Below the pieces are notes generated by a model. That model was given only the letters and a program-made list of their open reading frames with translations, did not search any database and had not been told where the DNA came from. The position numbers were made by a program, and so were the translations under genes. A DNA stretch of 64,000 nucleotides from Liolophura sinensis (taxonomy: Eukaryota > Mollusca > Polyplacophora > Chitonida > Chitonidae), in contig NC_088297.1 of assembly GCF_032854445.1 (NCBI RefSeq), forward strand, positions 5,517,991 through 5,581,990, written 5' to 3'. Shown piece after piece: positions 45,079 through 56,507 of this stretch. The number at the start of each line of letters is the position of its first letter. Position 1 is the stretch's first letter.

Positions 45079-48000
45079 TCAGCGTTTTTTGGATGTTACA
45101 GCTTTTGCCTTCTCGTATCCTGCAAAAGAAAAAAAGGAAAAGTCAGGTAAGTTTCTTTCTCAAAAAAAAAAAACAAGTATTTAAACTACGATCTGTAAAT
45201 ACTGACATCTTCTGTTGTAAAGGCGTGGAACTGTATAAGAATATTTACAGCTCACAACATTTTAAAATGATTATCCGATTTTATCACTAAACCAAAAATT
45301 TCTTTTTAATATTAGTCAGAGATTGGCCACAATGGCTCCACTACCTAATATGAACTGTATTTGTTCAATCTTTTGCAGTTTAATGCCATAATCAAGACTC
45401 TTATCACTTGTAGGATGGCAGCCAGTTTATGACTGGAGGAAACTGTAGTGCCTGGGGAAAACTGTAGTGCCTGGAGGAAACTGTAGTGCATGGAGGAAAC
45501 TGCAGTGCCTGGAAAAAAACTGTAGTGCCTGGAGGAAACTGTAGTGCCTGGGGAAAATTGTAGTGCCTGGAGGAAACTGTAGTGCCTGGGGAAAATTGTA
45601 GCACCTGGAGGAAACTGTAGTGCCTGGAGGAAATTGTAGTGACTGAAAAAAACTGTAGTGCTTGGAGGACATTGTAGTGCCTGGAGGAAACTGTAGGGCT
45701 TGGAGTGCCTGGCCACACAAAAGACATCAACCAGCTAGATGTAATGTCACCGAGGGCCCACTAACACTGAGAGCAGGGGAATCCCCAAATTTCATGTTCA
45801 AAGCCAGGATTGGATCTGCATCTCCGGAGTCCTAGCAAAACTTAAACCCAGTAACCATATGGTACTGCAATGAGATCATATGATGTGAACCATATGACCA
45901 TACACATACGATTTATCACATATCACATACATACAGAAGTCACCCTTGAAGAGAATATGGACATTTTCACTGTGTAGAATGCTAGGAGTATTGACATTTC
46001 CTGTATGGTCAGATTACACTCCATGTCATAAATTATCCGTGAGACAAAATTCTCCTTGTCTTTATGTCCTAGTTAGGCTGAGTATGCTACATGTAGACCT
46101 CAACCACACACAACAACAAGGCCATCTCAAGGTTGCTGGCAGACATTCCCTGGTATGACTGGAGAGGAGGCCAGCATGTGCTGCGAGAGCAGGCTGACCA
46201 CTCGGCACAAAGGTATGGACCACTGCATCATACCACCCCCCACAACAACTCCCGCCATATAAACCTTGTGTTTGTCACACCTGATATAAAGTATTTATTT
46301 ATTTATTTATTTATTTATTTGATTGCTGTTAAACACCATACTCAAGAATATTTCACTTATGCGACGACGGCCAACATTATTATGGTGGGTGGAGGCCGGG
46401 GGAAACCCACTACCATCCGCACAGACCCTGATATAAAGTACTCACTCCACCAGAATCCTGACAGCCCCTCCCCCAGCAGGTAGATGCTAATGAGGAATGC
46501 CCAGAGGGTGAGGAAGAACACACATCGCTGAGCGTTGTTCAGAACTTCCAGGACTGGGTACACCCAGAAATTGGTGTAATAAGCTATCCACAGTATCCTG
46601 GAAAAATAAGACGTGTAACTAGTAGAAATATAGTGTGATAAAGCTATCCACAGTGTCCTGGAAAAATAAAACGTGTAAATTGTAGAAATATAGTGTGATA
46701 AAGCTATCCACAGTATCCTGGAAAAGAACATGTAACTAGTAGAAATATAGTGCGATACAGCTATCCACAGTGTCCTGGAAAAAAAACATGTAACTAGTAG
46801 AAATATAGTGTGATACAGCTCTCCACAGTATCCTGGAAAAATAAGACGTGTAAATTGTAGAAACATAGTGTGATACAGCTCTCCACAGTATGCTGGAAAA
46901 ATAAAACGTGTAAATTGTAGAAATATAGTGTGATAAAGCTATCCACAGTATCCTGGAAAAGAACATGTAACTAGTAGAAATATAGTGTGATAAAGCTCTC
47001 CACAGTGTCCTGGAAAAAATATGTAACTAGTAGAAATATAGTGTGATAAAGCTATCCACAGTATCCTGGGGGAAAAAGTGTTAAGTGTAGAAATATAGTG
47101 TGACAAAGCTATCCACAGTATCCTGGAAACGTAAAACGTGTAAATTGTAGAAATATAGTGTGATAAAGCTATCCACAGTATCCTGGGGGAAAAAAGTGTT
47201 AAGTGTAGAAATATAGTGTGATAAAGCTCTCCACAGTATCCTGGAAAAATACATGTAACTAGTAGAAATATAGTGTGATAAAGCTATCCACAGTGTCCTG
47301 GAAAAATAAGACGTGTAAATTGTAGAAATATAGTGCGATACAGCTATCCACAGTGTCCTGGAAAAATAAAACGTGTAAATTGTAGAAATATAGTGTGATA
47401 AAGCTCTCCACAGTATCCTGGAAACGTAAAACGTGTAAATTGTAGAAATATAGTGTGATAAAGCTATCCACAGTATCCTGGGGGAAAAAAGTGTTAAGTG
47501 TAGAAATATAGTGTGATAAAGCTATCCACAGTATCCTGGAAAAATACATGTAACTAGTAGAAATATAGTGTGATAAAGCTATCCACAGTGTCCTGGAAAA
47601 ATAAGACGTGTAAATTGTAGAAATATAGCGCGATACAGCTATCCACAGTGTCCTGGAAAAATAAAACGTGTAAATTGTAGAAATATAGTGTGATACAGCT
47701 CTCCACAGTATCCTGGAAACGTAAAACGTGTAAATTGTAGAAATATAGTGTGATAAAGCTCTCCACAGTATCCTGGAAAAAAACATGTAACTAGTAGAAA
47801 TATAGTGTGATAAAGCTATCCACAGTATCCTGGAAAAATAAAACCTGTAACTAGTAGAAATATAGTGTGATAAAGCTATCCACAGTATCCTGGAAAAATA
47901 AAACCTGTAACTAGTAGAAATATAGTGTGATAAAGCTATCCACAGTGTCCTGGAAAAAAAACATATAACTAGTAGAAATATAGTGTGATAAAGCTATCCA

Positions 48001-51000
48001 CAGTATCCTGGAAAAAAACATGTAACTAGTAGAAATATAGTGTGATAAAGCTATCCACAGTATCCTGGGGGAAAAAAGTGTTAAGTGTAGAAATATAGTG
48101 TGATAAAGCTATCCACAGTATCCTGGAAAAATACATGTAACTAGTAGAAATATAGTGTGATAAAGCTATCCACAGTGTCCTGGAAAAATAAGACGTGTAA
48201 ATTGTAGAAATATAGCGCGATACAGCTATCCATAGTGTCCTGGAAAAATAAAACGTGTAAATTGTAGAAATATAGTGTGATACAGCTCTCCACAGTATCC
48301 TGGAAACGTAAAACGTGTAAATTGTAGAAATATAGTGTGATAAAGCTCTCCACAGTATCCTGGAAAAAAACATGTAACTAGTAGAAATATAGTGTGATAA
48401 AGCTATCCACAGTATCCTGGAAAAATAAAACCTGTAACTAGTAGAAATATAGTGTGATAAAGCTATCCACAGTGTCCTGGAAAAAAAACATATAACTAGT
48501 AGAAATATAGTGTGATAAAGCTATCCACAGTATCCTGGAAAAAAACATGTAACTAGTAGAAATATAGTGTGATAAAGCTATCCACAGTATCCCGGAAAAA
48601 AACATGTAACTAGTAGAAATATAGTGCCATACAGCTCTCCACAGTATCCTGGAAAAATAAAACGTGTAAATTCTAGAAATATAGTGTGATAAAGCTATCC
48701 ACAGTATCCTGGAAAAATAAAACGTGTAAATTGTAGAAATATAGTGTGATAAAGCTCTCCACAGTATTCTGGAAAAGTAAAACGTGTAAATTGTAGAAAT
48801 ATAGTGTGATAAAGCTGTCCATAATATCTCCGGTTTCTCCCATATAGCATGTTGCATATGAAGTGAAAATATTCTTGAGCGGTGTGTAAAACTCCAATCA
48901 AATAAATAAATAAATAAATAAATAAATGCATGTATCTATATTATCAAGAGAGAAAAGATATATATACAGTATGACAGGAGAGAGAACAAACCTATCACAG
49001 CACTGTCATGTGCTGCCACTTCTTAGCTCTGCTAAATGTACTCACCAATAATTATCATCTATTATTAATGATTTCATAGGTAACCATTGGAATCAGGCGG
49101 TGTATATTTACAGGGAACAAAATCCTTTACACCAAAATCAGGTGAAATTTCTTGCACTGGTTGATGCCTCAAGGCAACCCCCCCTCCCCCAACCCGAAGC
49201 AAAATTTTTTGACATAAGAAACAATAACATGAGTGTGTTTTAAAATCTTGACTTCAAAATCCTGGCAATAGGGATAACTGTGGTGTACTTACCAGGCTTG
49301 GTATACAGATGCAAAGACAATAGTGGTTAACATGGCCTTTCCCCGGGGTGGGTATTCGTGGTACACCATGTACTTGTCCAACAGCAGGAATGGTAAAGGT
49401 ACAGTGTGCTACAAAAGCAACAGCAACAGAATGACTGCTTGACGTTTAACGTCGTTCTTAAACTTTTCAGTCATATGATGATGAAGGAATCCTTACAGTG
49501 CATGTAATGTGCCTCCTTGTTGCAGGACAGATTTCCACAGATCTTTTACCTATTGCTGCTTCACTGAGAACCATTATACTGATACTGGTCAAACAGTCGT
49601 TGCACTATCCCTTTCATGCTGAACACCAAGCCAGGAAGTTACAACTTCCTCTTTTAAAGCCTTAGGTGTGACTAGACCTAGGATTGACCCTGGATCTACC
49701 GCTCCCAAAGCGGACACTCTACCAACTGTGCTATCGGGGCTGGTCAACAACAACAACAGATGATTTACTGCTAATAGCATTGATAAAAAAAGCCACTGAG
49801 TGAGTGCTTCAATACTAATTGATTTATTTATGAGCGTGTTTGGTTCATGTTCACATGTGCTCGAGAACTTTGTACTTCATGTATTATGACTGTAATCAGG
49901 TTTACAGGTGCTTGCTGAACTTATTCATTCATTTGATTTGAGAGGCTTCTGTGTCATTGTGCTGCGCTAGCACGCTAACCACTAGGCCACGGAGGCCCCC
50001 TAAGCCTACCCTAATCTAACTAGAACATATATGTACTTGTATTCTACTGCGTACCATGATGTGGTTGAGCCAGGGTGGGATAATGCCGTCCAGTTTTCTC
50101 GGGAACACCAGCTCTCTGTCTACGTAAAAGATTGCCCAAAATGTTGTCACCACAAACTGAGGAGAGAAAAAAAAATACACAAACTTAGAAAATCTTTTTC
50201 AGGACTAAACACCTTAAAAACAGCAGTCATAAAATACAGCGGTTTAACCAATGACATGCGACTTGCGGTCTCATACATTATCTATTCAAGAGGAGAATAA
50301 AATGAAGAACTGAAGCAGAACCTATTGGCTGTCAAGGATGTCAACTGTCACTTGCCACTAAGGCCATACTTTAATGTTTCCACTGGTCATACTGTTCATG
50401 CTCTCTGTCTCCTGGTTTCTTCTGCAAGAGTTATTATTCATGCTTTGCCATTCAAGGTAAGGGGAGATAATACCGATTCACAGGGATACAGAATTCTTTA
50501 TGATTGGCTGGTGTAAGAGACATGCAAGTCAAGACCAGGCAAGTCCAGGCTAGGCTGAATTTTAGGTATCACGGATGTATTTAAGCCTGACCAAAGTTGC
50601 ACACATTAACCCAGGAAATCTTATCTCCACTGTCAGCCAATTAGCTTCGATTCTGCATCCCTTTAATAACACAAAAGATACCAGAAGACGATTACTGCTC
50701 TGAATTTATCTTTTAAGTCACAAAAACCCATAAGCAGTTTCCAGTTTTGACATATGAAAGAGAAAAACTCAAGTGGTGTAAAAAGTAAATGAAAACTATG
50801 ATTTCTAATATGAGAAGTTGGGGGGATGTATTGCAAAAAGTACACGTATTAAACAGTGACTACTTTGGTGTATTTCACCTAAGCTATTTTCAAGTTATTT
50901 AAGCTATTTTCAAATGAGATACTTGGCTTGATTTTGATCCATTCATCCACACTATAGGGGCACATCAGATTTTCTTACAAAGTTTGACAAATTCTTCATC

Positions 51001-52484
51001 AGAAAAAATTTAGTGCTGAAATTAAAAGCATCACCTTAAGGCCTTTGGGTGCTTCAGAAAGGGCCTGTTTACAGGCCAAACTTCCAGTGTAATACAGAAT
51101 ATTCCTAATAAGGATTTATTTATTTATTTATTTGATTGGTGTTACTCAAGAATATTTCACTTATATAACGGCGGCCAGCATTATGGTGGGAGGAAACCGG
51201 GCAGAGCCCAGGGGAAACCCACGACCATCTGCAGGTTGCTGCCAGACCTTCCCACTTACGACCGGAGAGGAAGCCAGTATGAGCTGGACTTGAACTCACA
51301 GCAACCGCATTGGTGAGAGGCTCCTGGGTCATTACGCTGCGCTAGCGCGCTAACCGACTGAGCCACGGAGGCCCTTCCTAATAAGGAAGTGTCAATTAGG
51401 CTGACTGAGTGTTTAACATGGGGGACTGGGTGGTTTTATTATTACCTAATTAATCTAATTTTGGGGACAGATATTTGTTAGGTTAAAAGCTCAATATTAC
51501 ATCTCTTTTCCAACTTTTTGGAAAAGTAAATATACGAAAATGTTGTCCAGATGATGTAATCGTGTGAGAAACAAGAAACTAAATATTCCTGCTACAGTTA
51601 CATTTATAACGGCTATAAAGAGGAGCTGACCAGATGTCCGAAAAATTAGAATAGGGTAAGATGATGAAATGCAGTGGAAAAGTTGTGAAAGGCAATAATC
51701 TGTGAAATGTGCATGTGAACCAGCACTGTGACTTACAACACCCATGGGGAAGCCTATAGAGGCCAGGAATTTGTCAATGAAGGCTTTCAGACTGGATTTC
51801 TTTCTCTGTGCGGGACCAGGCCCGGGGTTTGTCCCTGTTAAGTCATTGACCACGCATAAGCCAAAATAGAACGTCTGAAGACACTGTACAAAGAGAAAAA
51901 CAACATAGAAACCAAAAAAGTAAAAAAAAAAAAACAACAACTGCATGGTGAATCATAAGAAAGGTTTCATAATTTACTACAAATATGTACACGTAATAAT
52001 ATATACCAGTTAATCTGAACTTTTTATGTAAACTATGTATTTAGGGAATTTTTATGAATTCCCTAAAAAGTCGACAATGAGGCAACTACATTAGCAACAG
52101 TGGTCGTCGTCTGGATCTGAATGATAATCCCACACAAAACATAACCTGTGGATGGTCGGGGGTTTCCCTTGGACTTTGCCTGGCTGCCTCCCACCATAAT
52201 GCTGGCAACTGTCACAATGCATAGGTGAAATATTTTTGAGTATGACATAAAACAGCAATCAAAGAAATAAATACGTCAACACAAGACATTTTAGCATCTG
52301 AATTTTGGGCCATGCCATTACTTACAAAGTTCCAAAATGTGAGGAACTTGAATTTCCCTCCATATCCTCTGTAGGTTAAAGTGTTTCCTCCTTCCTCATT
52401 AACATACAAGATGTTATACAACAAGGAAGCTGCATAAGTCAGTGTGATAGTCACATGGTACAACACAGTTAAAGGATGTTCCAT
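45079..52484 (-). CDS. AIG1: AIG1/ADTRP family FAHFA hydrolase (six exons)
   Basis: Minus-strand exons 52326-52484, 51737-51883, 50055-50156, 49293-49408, 46446-46597 and 45079-45119 join in phase to 238 residues, the length I recall for human AIG1. All introns are GT-AG (GTAAGT, GTAAGT, GTACGC, GTAAGT, GTGAGT donors). The protein is a multi-pass membrane protein with family signatures GYGGKFKFLTFW, FPMGVFVV, PPWLNHIMHT and FWVYPVLE, and YLLGEGL near the C-terminus, ending KAVTSKKR, a possible dilysine-type retrieval signal. AIG1 and ADTRP are threonine hydrolases of fatty-acid esters of hydroxy fatty acids. The catalytic Thr (LTFW, residue 49) and His (first codon of exon 4, residue 137) are both present. 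An alternative first exon lies at 53134-53274. Intron 4 carries a 2.2-kb minisatellite made from its own 3' splice site; intron 5 has a second array. Confidence 0.94.
45427..45712 (-). repeat. ~20-21-bp array in AIG1-like intron 5, acceptor-like
   Basis: About 14 copies. In the gene's sense direction each reads like TTTCCTCCAG|GCACTACAG, a pyrimidine tract followed by CAG. It lies 310 bp upstream of exon 6, whose own acceptor (CTTTTGCAG|GATACG) is different, so it is not an obvious copy of that junction. Confidence 0.93.
46291..46430 (-). mobile_element. SINE family A, partial, in AIG1-like intron 5
   Basis: Long TATTTATTTATTT start, CAAGAATATTTCACTTATGC, and GGAGGCCGGGGGAAACCCAC. The head is absent. 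Confidence 0.88.
46565..48832 (-). repeat. ~60-bp minisatellite made of AIG1-like exon 5 acceptor junctions
   Basis: About 39 tandem units of 57-61 bp fill most of intron 4 (46598-49292) up to exon 5. In sense orientation each unit holds a pyrimidine tract and acceptor TTTTTCCAG|GATACTGTGG followed by about 25 nt resembling exon 5. The exon's AGCTTATTACACCAATTTCT aligns with AGCTTTATCACACTATATTT in the units. The unit next to the exon is the working splice site. Blocks of ten units are themselves duplicated (47534-47830 resembles 48121-48416, offset 587 bp). The far end (48829) is degenerate and lacks the AG. Confidence 0.96.
48857..48928 (+). mobile_element. SINE family A tail remnant
   Basis: AAGTGAAAATATTCTTGAGC then AAAACTCCAATCAAATAAAT and six AAATA units; directly after the far end of the splice-site array. 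Confidence 0.8.
49440..49745 (-). mobile_element. SINE family B, minus strand, in AIG1-like intron 3
   Basis: Reverse complement of the copy at 38664: GTGCCTCCTTGTTGCAGGAC, CCTTAGGTGTGAC, and a tRNA-like head ending CCAACTGTGCTATCGGGGCT. The tail is shortened at GTTTAACGTCGT. Confidence 0.9.
49938..49999 (-). mobile_element. SINE family A, tRNA-like head only
   Basis: GCTGCGCTAGCACGCTAACC and GGCCACGGAGGCCCC; the body is lost. It lies 55 bp downstream, in the transcript's sense, of exon 3. Confidence 0.85.
51116..51374 (-). mobile_element. SINE family A, full length, in AIG1-like intron 2
   Basis: The best-preserved copy here: tail, GTGGGAGGAAACCGGGCAGA core, CATCTGCAGGTTGCTGCCAG, B-box region TGAGCTGGACTTGAACTCAC, and head GCGCTAACCGACTGAGCCAC. 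Confidence 0.97.
52144..52274 (+). mobile_element. SINE family A, 5'-truncated, diverged
   Basis: CTGTGGATGGTCGGGGGTTT, CCTCCCACCATAATGCTGGC, and a decayed tail ending AGAAATAAATA. It lies in intron 1 of the AIG1-like gene, antisense. Confidence 0.88.
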
Positions 52485-53133
52485 ACTGGACGTCTATACA
52501 AAGTCACTGTAAAGGTAAGGGCGGCAGGAGTGGAGATAGAGGGATTTTAGACAAGCAAATGAAAGCTAAGTGGGTCTGCACTGACTCTTGTGAACTCTGT
52601 TCCTGAATCAAATTCCAGCGATTCCTGGGAAGAAATACCTGGCAATATTACATGTACCTCTTATTCATTATCAATACCATACATTTACCCATTCTGTTCG
52701 CTTCAAATGTTCAAATGGCTAGATTACAATTAAAATATGGTTTACCAATGCAGACTTTGACATATCTACATTCGTATGACTTGGGGAATCAGTGTATACC
52801 AAATATACGGACGAGTTCAACTTGTAAAGGTATGTGAAATTTTCCACGTCGAGTCAAATACAACTGGACCAGCCAGCTTGCGCAGCAAATCAGCTATCAC
52901 TCAATATCAGACAGCTTGCAAATGAATTTGCCATTGATTTTCTATGCAAGAAATGTAATGAGCTAACTACAAAGCTACATGAGATTAGGGAGAAAATCAT
53001 TTACGATGGGAATGGACTTAGTGGAGTAGTTCAGATGACACTGCGCGGTTCAAAGTCTGGCTTGTCACGTCACGTGATACATCTAAAACACTGCAACAAC
53101 AACAGCCAATCAAAGCCAATCCTAATACATTAC

Positions 53134-53274
53134 CTGATCCCAAAAAGTCAGGTATTTGAATTTCCCTCCATAACCTTCCCAGCCAATGCTAACGTTGATC
53201 ACGTCCCACGACAAGCCGTAAAATAAAACCGCAAAGGCCGGTAAATGTAGAGCGAGACTTTTCATGTTTGCCAT
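53134..53274 (-). CDS. AIG1: Alternative first coding exon of the AIG1-like gene
   Basis: Minus-strand ATG at 53274 begins a 47-codon exon ending TTTTGGGATCAG|GTAATG, in phase 0 and so compatible with exon 2 at 51883. It encodes a different N-terminal membrane segment (MANMKSLALHLPAF...) followed by EGYGGKFKYLTFWDQ, parallel to GYGGKFKFLTFWNF of the exon at 52326-52484. The catalytic Thr falls at residue 43, the number it has in human AIG1 as I recall the sequence. With this exon the protein would be 232 residues. It could be an alternative promoter of the same gene or the first exon of a partial tandem duplicate whose other exons are lost. Confidence 0.82.
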
Positions 53275-54161
53275 TTTCGATTTTAGGACATGAAATCAAC
53301 CTCCCTCATTGAAAACCTATTTTTTGACTGTACTAAGGGAGATAACTAGCTGTACAAAGTCCAGCTGATATTGTTTCGTAATTTATTCTATTTTAAGTCA
53401 AGCCACGGGGGCTGTTTGTTTAAGTTATGTACACTAAGCAAAATTATAATGGTCCTACCGATATAAAGGTACATTTTACCTATAAATGAGATCCGGTAGC
53501 TCGGTGTCAAAACGTTAGGCGTGTGCTAATTCAGTCACGCACTGGTAAGGTCTAAGTCAGCCATCACCCAGAGCGGCTGGATAAAAACATCCTCACCTTA
53601 ACACTGAACGACAAGAAGGCAAGAAATTAACCAAACAATAACTTTGATAAGAAGTCTCCTAGCTGTCTGTTTCGTCAACCACATACACAACCTCGAGACT
53701 TTGGTGCCAGACAGGGAAATTGCCAAAGAAACTGTCAATTTGACACAAAGGTAAAATATGAAGGTTTTCCACCATGTTCGGTACCCCAATGAAAGAAAGT
53801 CCATGGCTGCTTATTACGATTTATGAGAGCCTTGTTTAGGAGAGCTTTATCTACGCTGAAACATGATTAATGATTTTGTTTTTTAAAGTGCATATATTTC
53901 ATTGGGAGATGTATTCTGGGTGGGGGGGGGGGGGCGTCTTAGTCGTGCAGTGGATTTTCGAGATTCTTTTGTTCTCGGGATTTTGGCAGAGATAATTAAG
54001 CTGTCGACTGTTCTCGTTGGGTCCGTTTTCGTAGTCTGATACAGGAAGTTATTATAATTATGACCTCCCACCCCCACCCCCCACCCCGCTCACTTTTCAA
54101 CCCAACCATATAAAAAAAAACACAAACAAACAAAAAAAACAAACAAGAAACATAGGCTTAC
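53275..54161. other. Upstream region of the AIG1-like gene
   Basis: Expected to hold the promoter for the outer first exon. No TATA box is obvious next to 53274. A G-run of 12 lies near 53922 and C-runs near 54069. Confidence 0.4.
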
Positions 54162-54362
54162 ATTGCACAAAAAATCTTCAATACTTGTCCACTCTTTTGG
54201 ATGTTGTGGCAATCCTATCGTTAGGTTTTGTTGTAATTTGGTAGTGAAAATTTTGTAATCGTCAATATCGTCCGTTGTAACCCAGCATTCAATTGCATAT
54301 CTATACCTCAAGGTAATAAATTTACCTGAATTTATCCTCTTTCGGTAAGGCGATTTAACCAC
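54162..54362 (-). other. Unassigned open stretch ending in a splice-donor-like site
   Basis: The minus strand is open for 67 codons from ATG 54362 to TTGTGCAAT|GTAAGC at 54162, with a mixed, protein-like composition (HPKEWTSIEDFLCN at the end). No family recognised; it could be a first exon or chance. Confidence 0.2.
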
Positions 54363-54540
54363 TAAACAACTGTTCTATGGAGCCATACCTGCACGTGTTC
54401 TAGCACAAAAAGTGGTGCAATATCGTGTTTACCTTCACTCAATAATTTTAACAGAAAGTCTGTTGTCTGAGTGATGCTAGGATGTAATCTGTTCTCATAA
54501 CATAATACTGTGTTATATTCAAAAGAATATTCCTTTTGCC

Positions 54541-54605
54541 TAATAAAACCTTTATTAATTTATTTAATTATTTGGTTGGTATTTTACACCGTACTCAAGA
54601 ATATA
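54541..54605 (-). mobile_element. SINE family A tail fragment
   Basis: TTATTTGGTTGGTATTTTAC and ACCGTACTCAAGAATAT, then divergence. Confidence 0.75.
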
Positions 54606-56507
54606 ACAGAATCTTTATGTTGAATAAAAAGAACGCGTGTGTTTTATTTAACAGAATTATCTGCTGCAATAGCAGAATGCATTCTAGCATCCCTCAGACA
54701 ACAGATCTTGCGTTAAATTTAACAGATTATATGTGTGAGAGTCAGTTGTGTCAGAAAGCTGGACAAGGATTTCCTTGTGGCCTTTTATGGGTTGTAGCAG
54801 GTATTTTTTGGAATTTTTTTCTTTCAGGAGAAAAGTGTATTTGAAAATATTTTGCATTGTGTGTATTTGGAAGCACCTCTTCCATGGTAAATATCGTTTT
54901 AGCATTATAATGTTTTAATTAAAGATTTTGAATGTAAATCTGTTGTTTATATGCAAACACATGGATTTTATCTGAATTATAATATTTATAAATATGCTTA
55001 AAACATAAATATGATCAAAATACAGGCAGAACACATTTGTTAGCTGAACAGACAAAATTCTAGTGCAAATATATTTATTAAACATGTGTTACAACCTTAT
55101 TTATAACAATATTACGTAAATAGGATATATACTTAGGGGTGGTCCTAAATATCCAACATACAAAACTTATTTTCTAGTGTCTTTTTCTCTTTAAAGAAAA
55201 ATCGAATTGAAGACCACATTTACAACTAACTTTTCGCACTCTTCAATCTGTTCTTGGTGTAATTTTTATGTTGTCTTCGCCTTTAACCGGATGTGCTGCT
55301 CGAGTCAAGACTTTACAATACACTCAGTCAACACCAGGACTTTGCTTCGTCAAATGCGTCATGTACATGGGTACAGAGACAATGCATCAAACGCATAACA
55401 AAGACGGGATAGAGGAAAGCGATGCATCGAGCCGAAAGTTCCACTGACGCGGCACAAACCAGCCCATACATATTTACTACTCGATTCCGACTGGCTACCT
55501 GAAACTGAAAAAAATGTCATTGGGATTCACCAAAACAGCACAAGCCTCCAAATGAACCCAAACTATAGGCTTTGGTCAAAAATGCCAGAACAAGCGAGAA
55601 CAAATTTTCAGAGCTATAAGGATAGTAGATGATGAAGAGTTCGAATCCGGTCTGGCGACGATTTCCGCGTGATTTCATTCATTTGCAAGTCAGATATATA
55701 CGGGTTCTGACACAACTGCCGTTTTACCCCTGTAAATATTTGAAGATTGATTTGAGACAACGTGGCAGAAAAGATATATATATTTTCTAGTTATTCATTT
55801 ACGAACAAAACACTTGTCATGCAATCTATGGATGTAGAGATTTTATAATTTCACCCAGAACTTCCATAAAAGCAGGCAAATGTGTAAAGTCATAACCAAA
55901 CACTGCAGCTTGATGGAAAGGTGCATTTCCTACTACAACGTCCACTGAAAATCAATTCTCGAAATGTAGGTTTAAGTATAATTCCAAGGAAGGATTACAA
56001 CATTTGCATACCACTGGTCAACCAAAAAATGACATCCCTAAGCCTTAATCGACAAACAATATCTTATATACCTAACCAAAGAATAAAACCACTTCTTATA
56101 CATAAAGACAATGTTTCAGTGATCTTGAGGAGTCGATTTTCCAGGAGAAACCTCCCAAGGCATAATACATTTTCATCCCATTTAAGATACCTGGCATACG
56201 TTAACCTGCATGTGCGCACTTAGACATAAGTGTAAGACACTTTAAGATCTGTAAGTTCTTTATTACAAGAGAGCAAGTCATTTTGAGGCCCTAGAATGGT
56301 TAAATGTTAAGTCAGATGGACATGTATGCAGAATCTAAGTTACATGAAAGGTACCTAGTACGTCGCGATTTCTTGAGATGTAATGTCTTGAACTTCGACA
56401 AATCTTTTGTCCACAGCAAGTCTAATCTATAAGCAATCATAGAAAATCAAGCCACGTGTTGAATCTAGAATATGATTGTCTTCTAATACGAGACTTTCTT
56501 CAGATTT
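54606..56507. other. No supported gene; receptor 3' flank
   Basis: AT-rich, with short frames only. The 3' UTR of the minus-strand receptor presumably occupies the right part. Confidence 0.45.

Noticed and set aside
47259-47786. A 175-residue minus-strand repeat protein and similar frames at 48026-48857
   Set aside because: These are the minisatellite units read through; there is no start context, and acceptor motifs recur every 60 bp. Only the in-frame link to exon 5 is retained as a finding.
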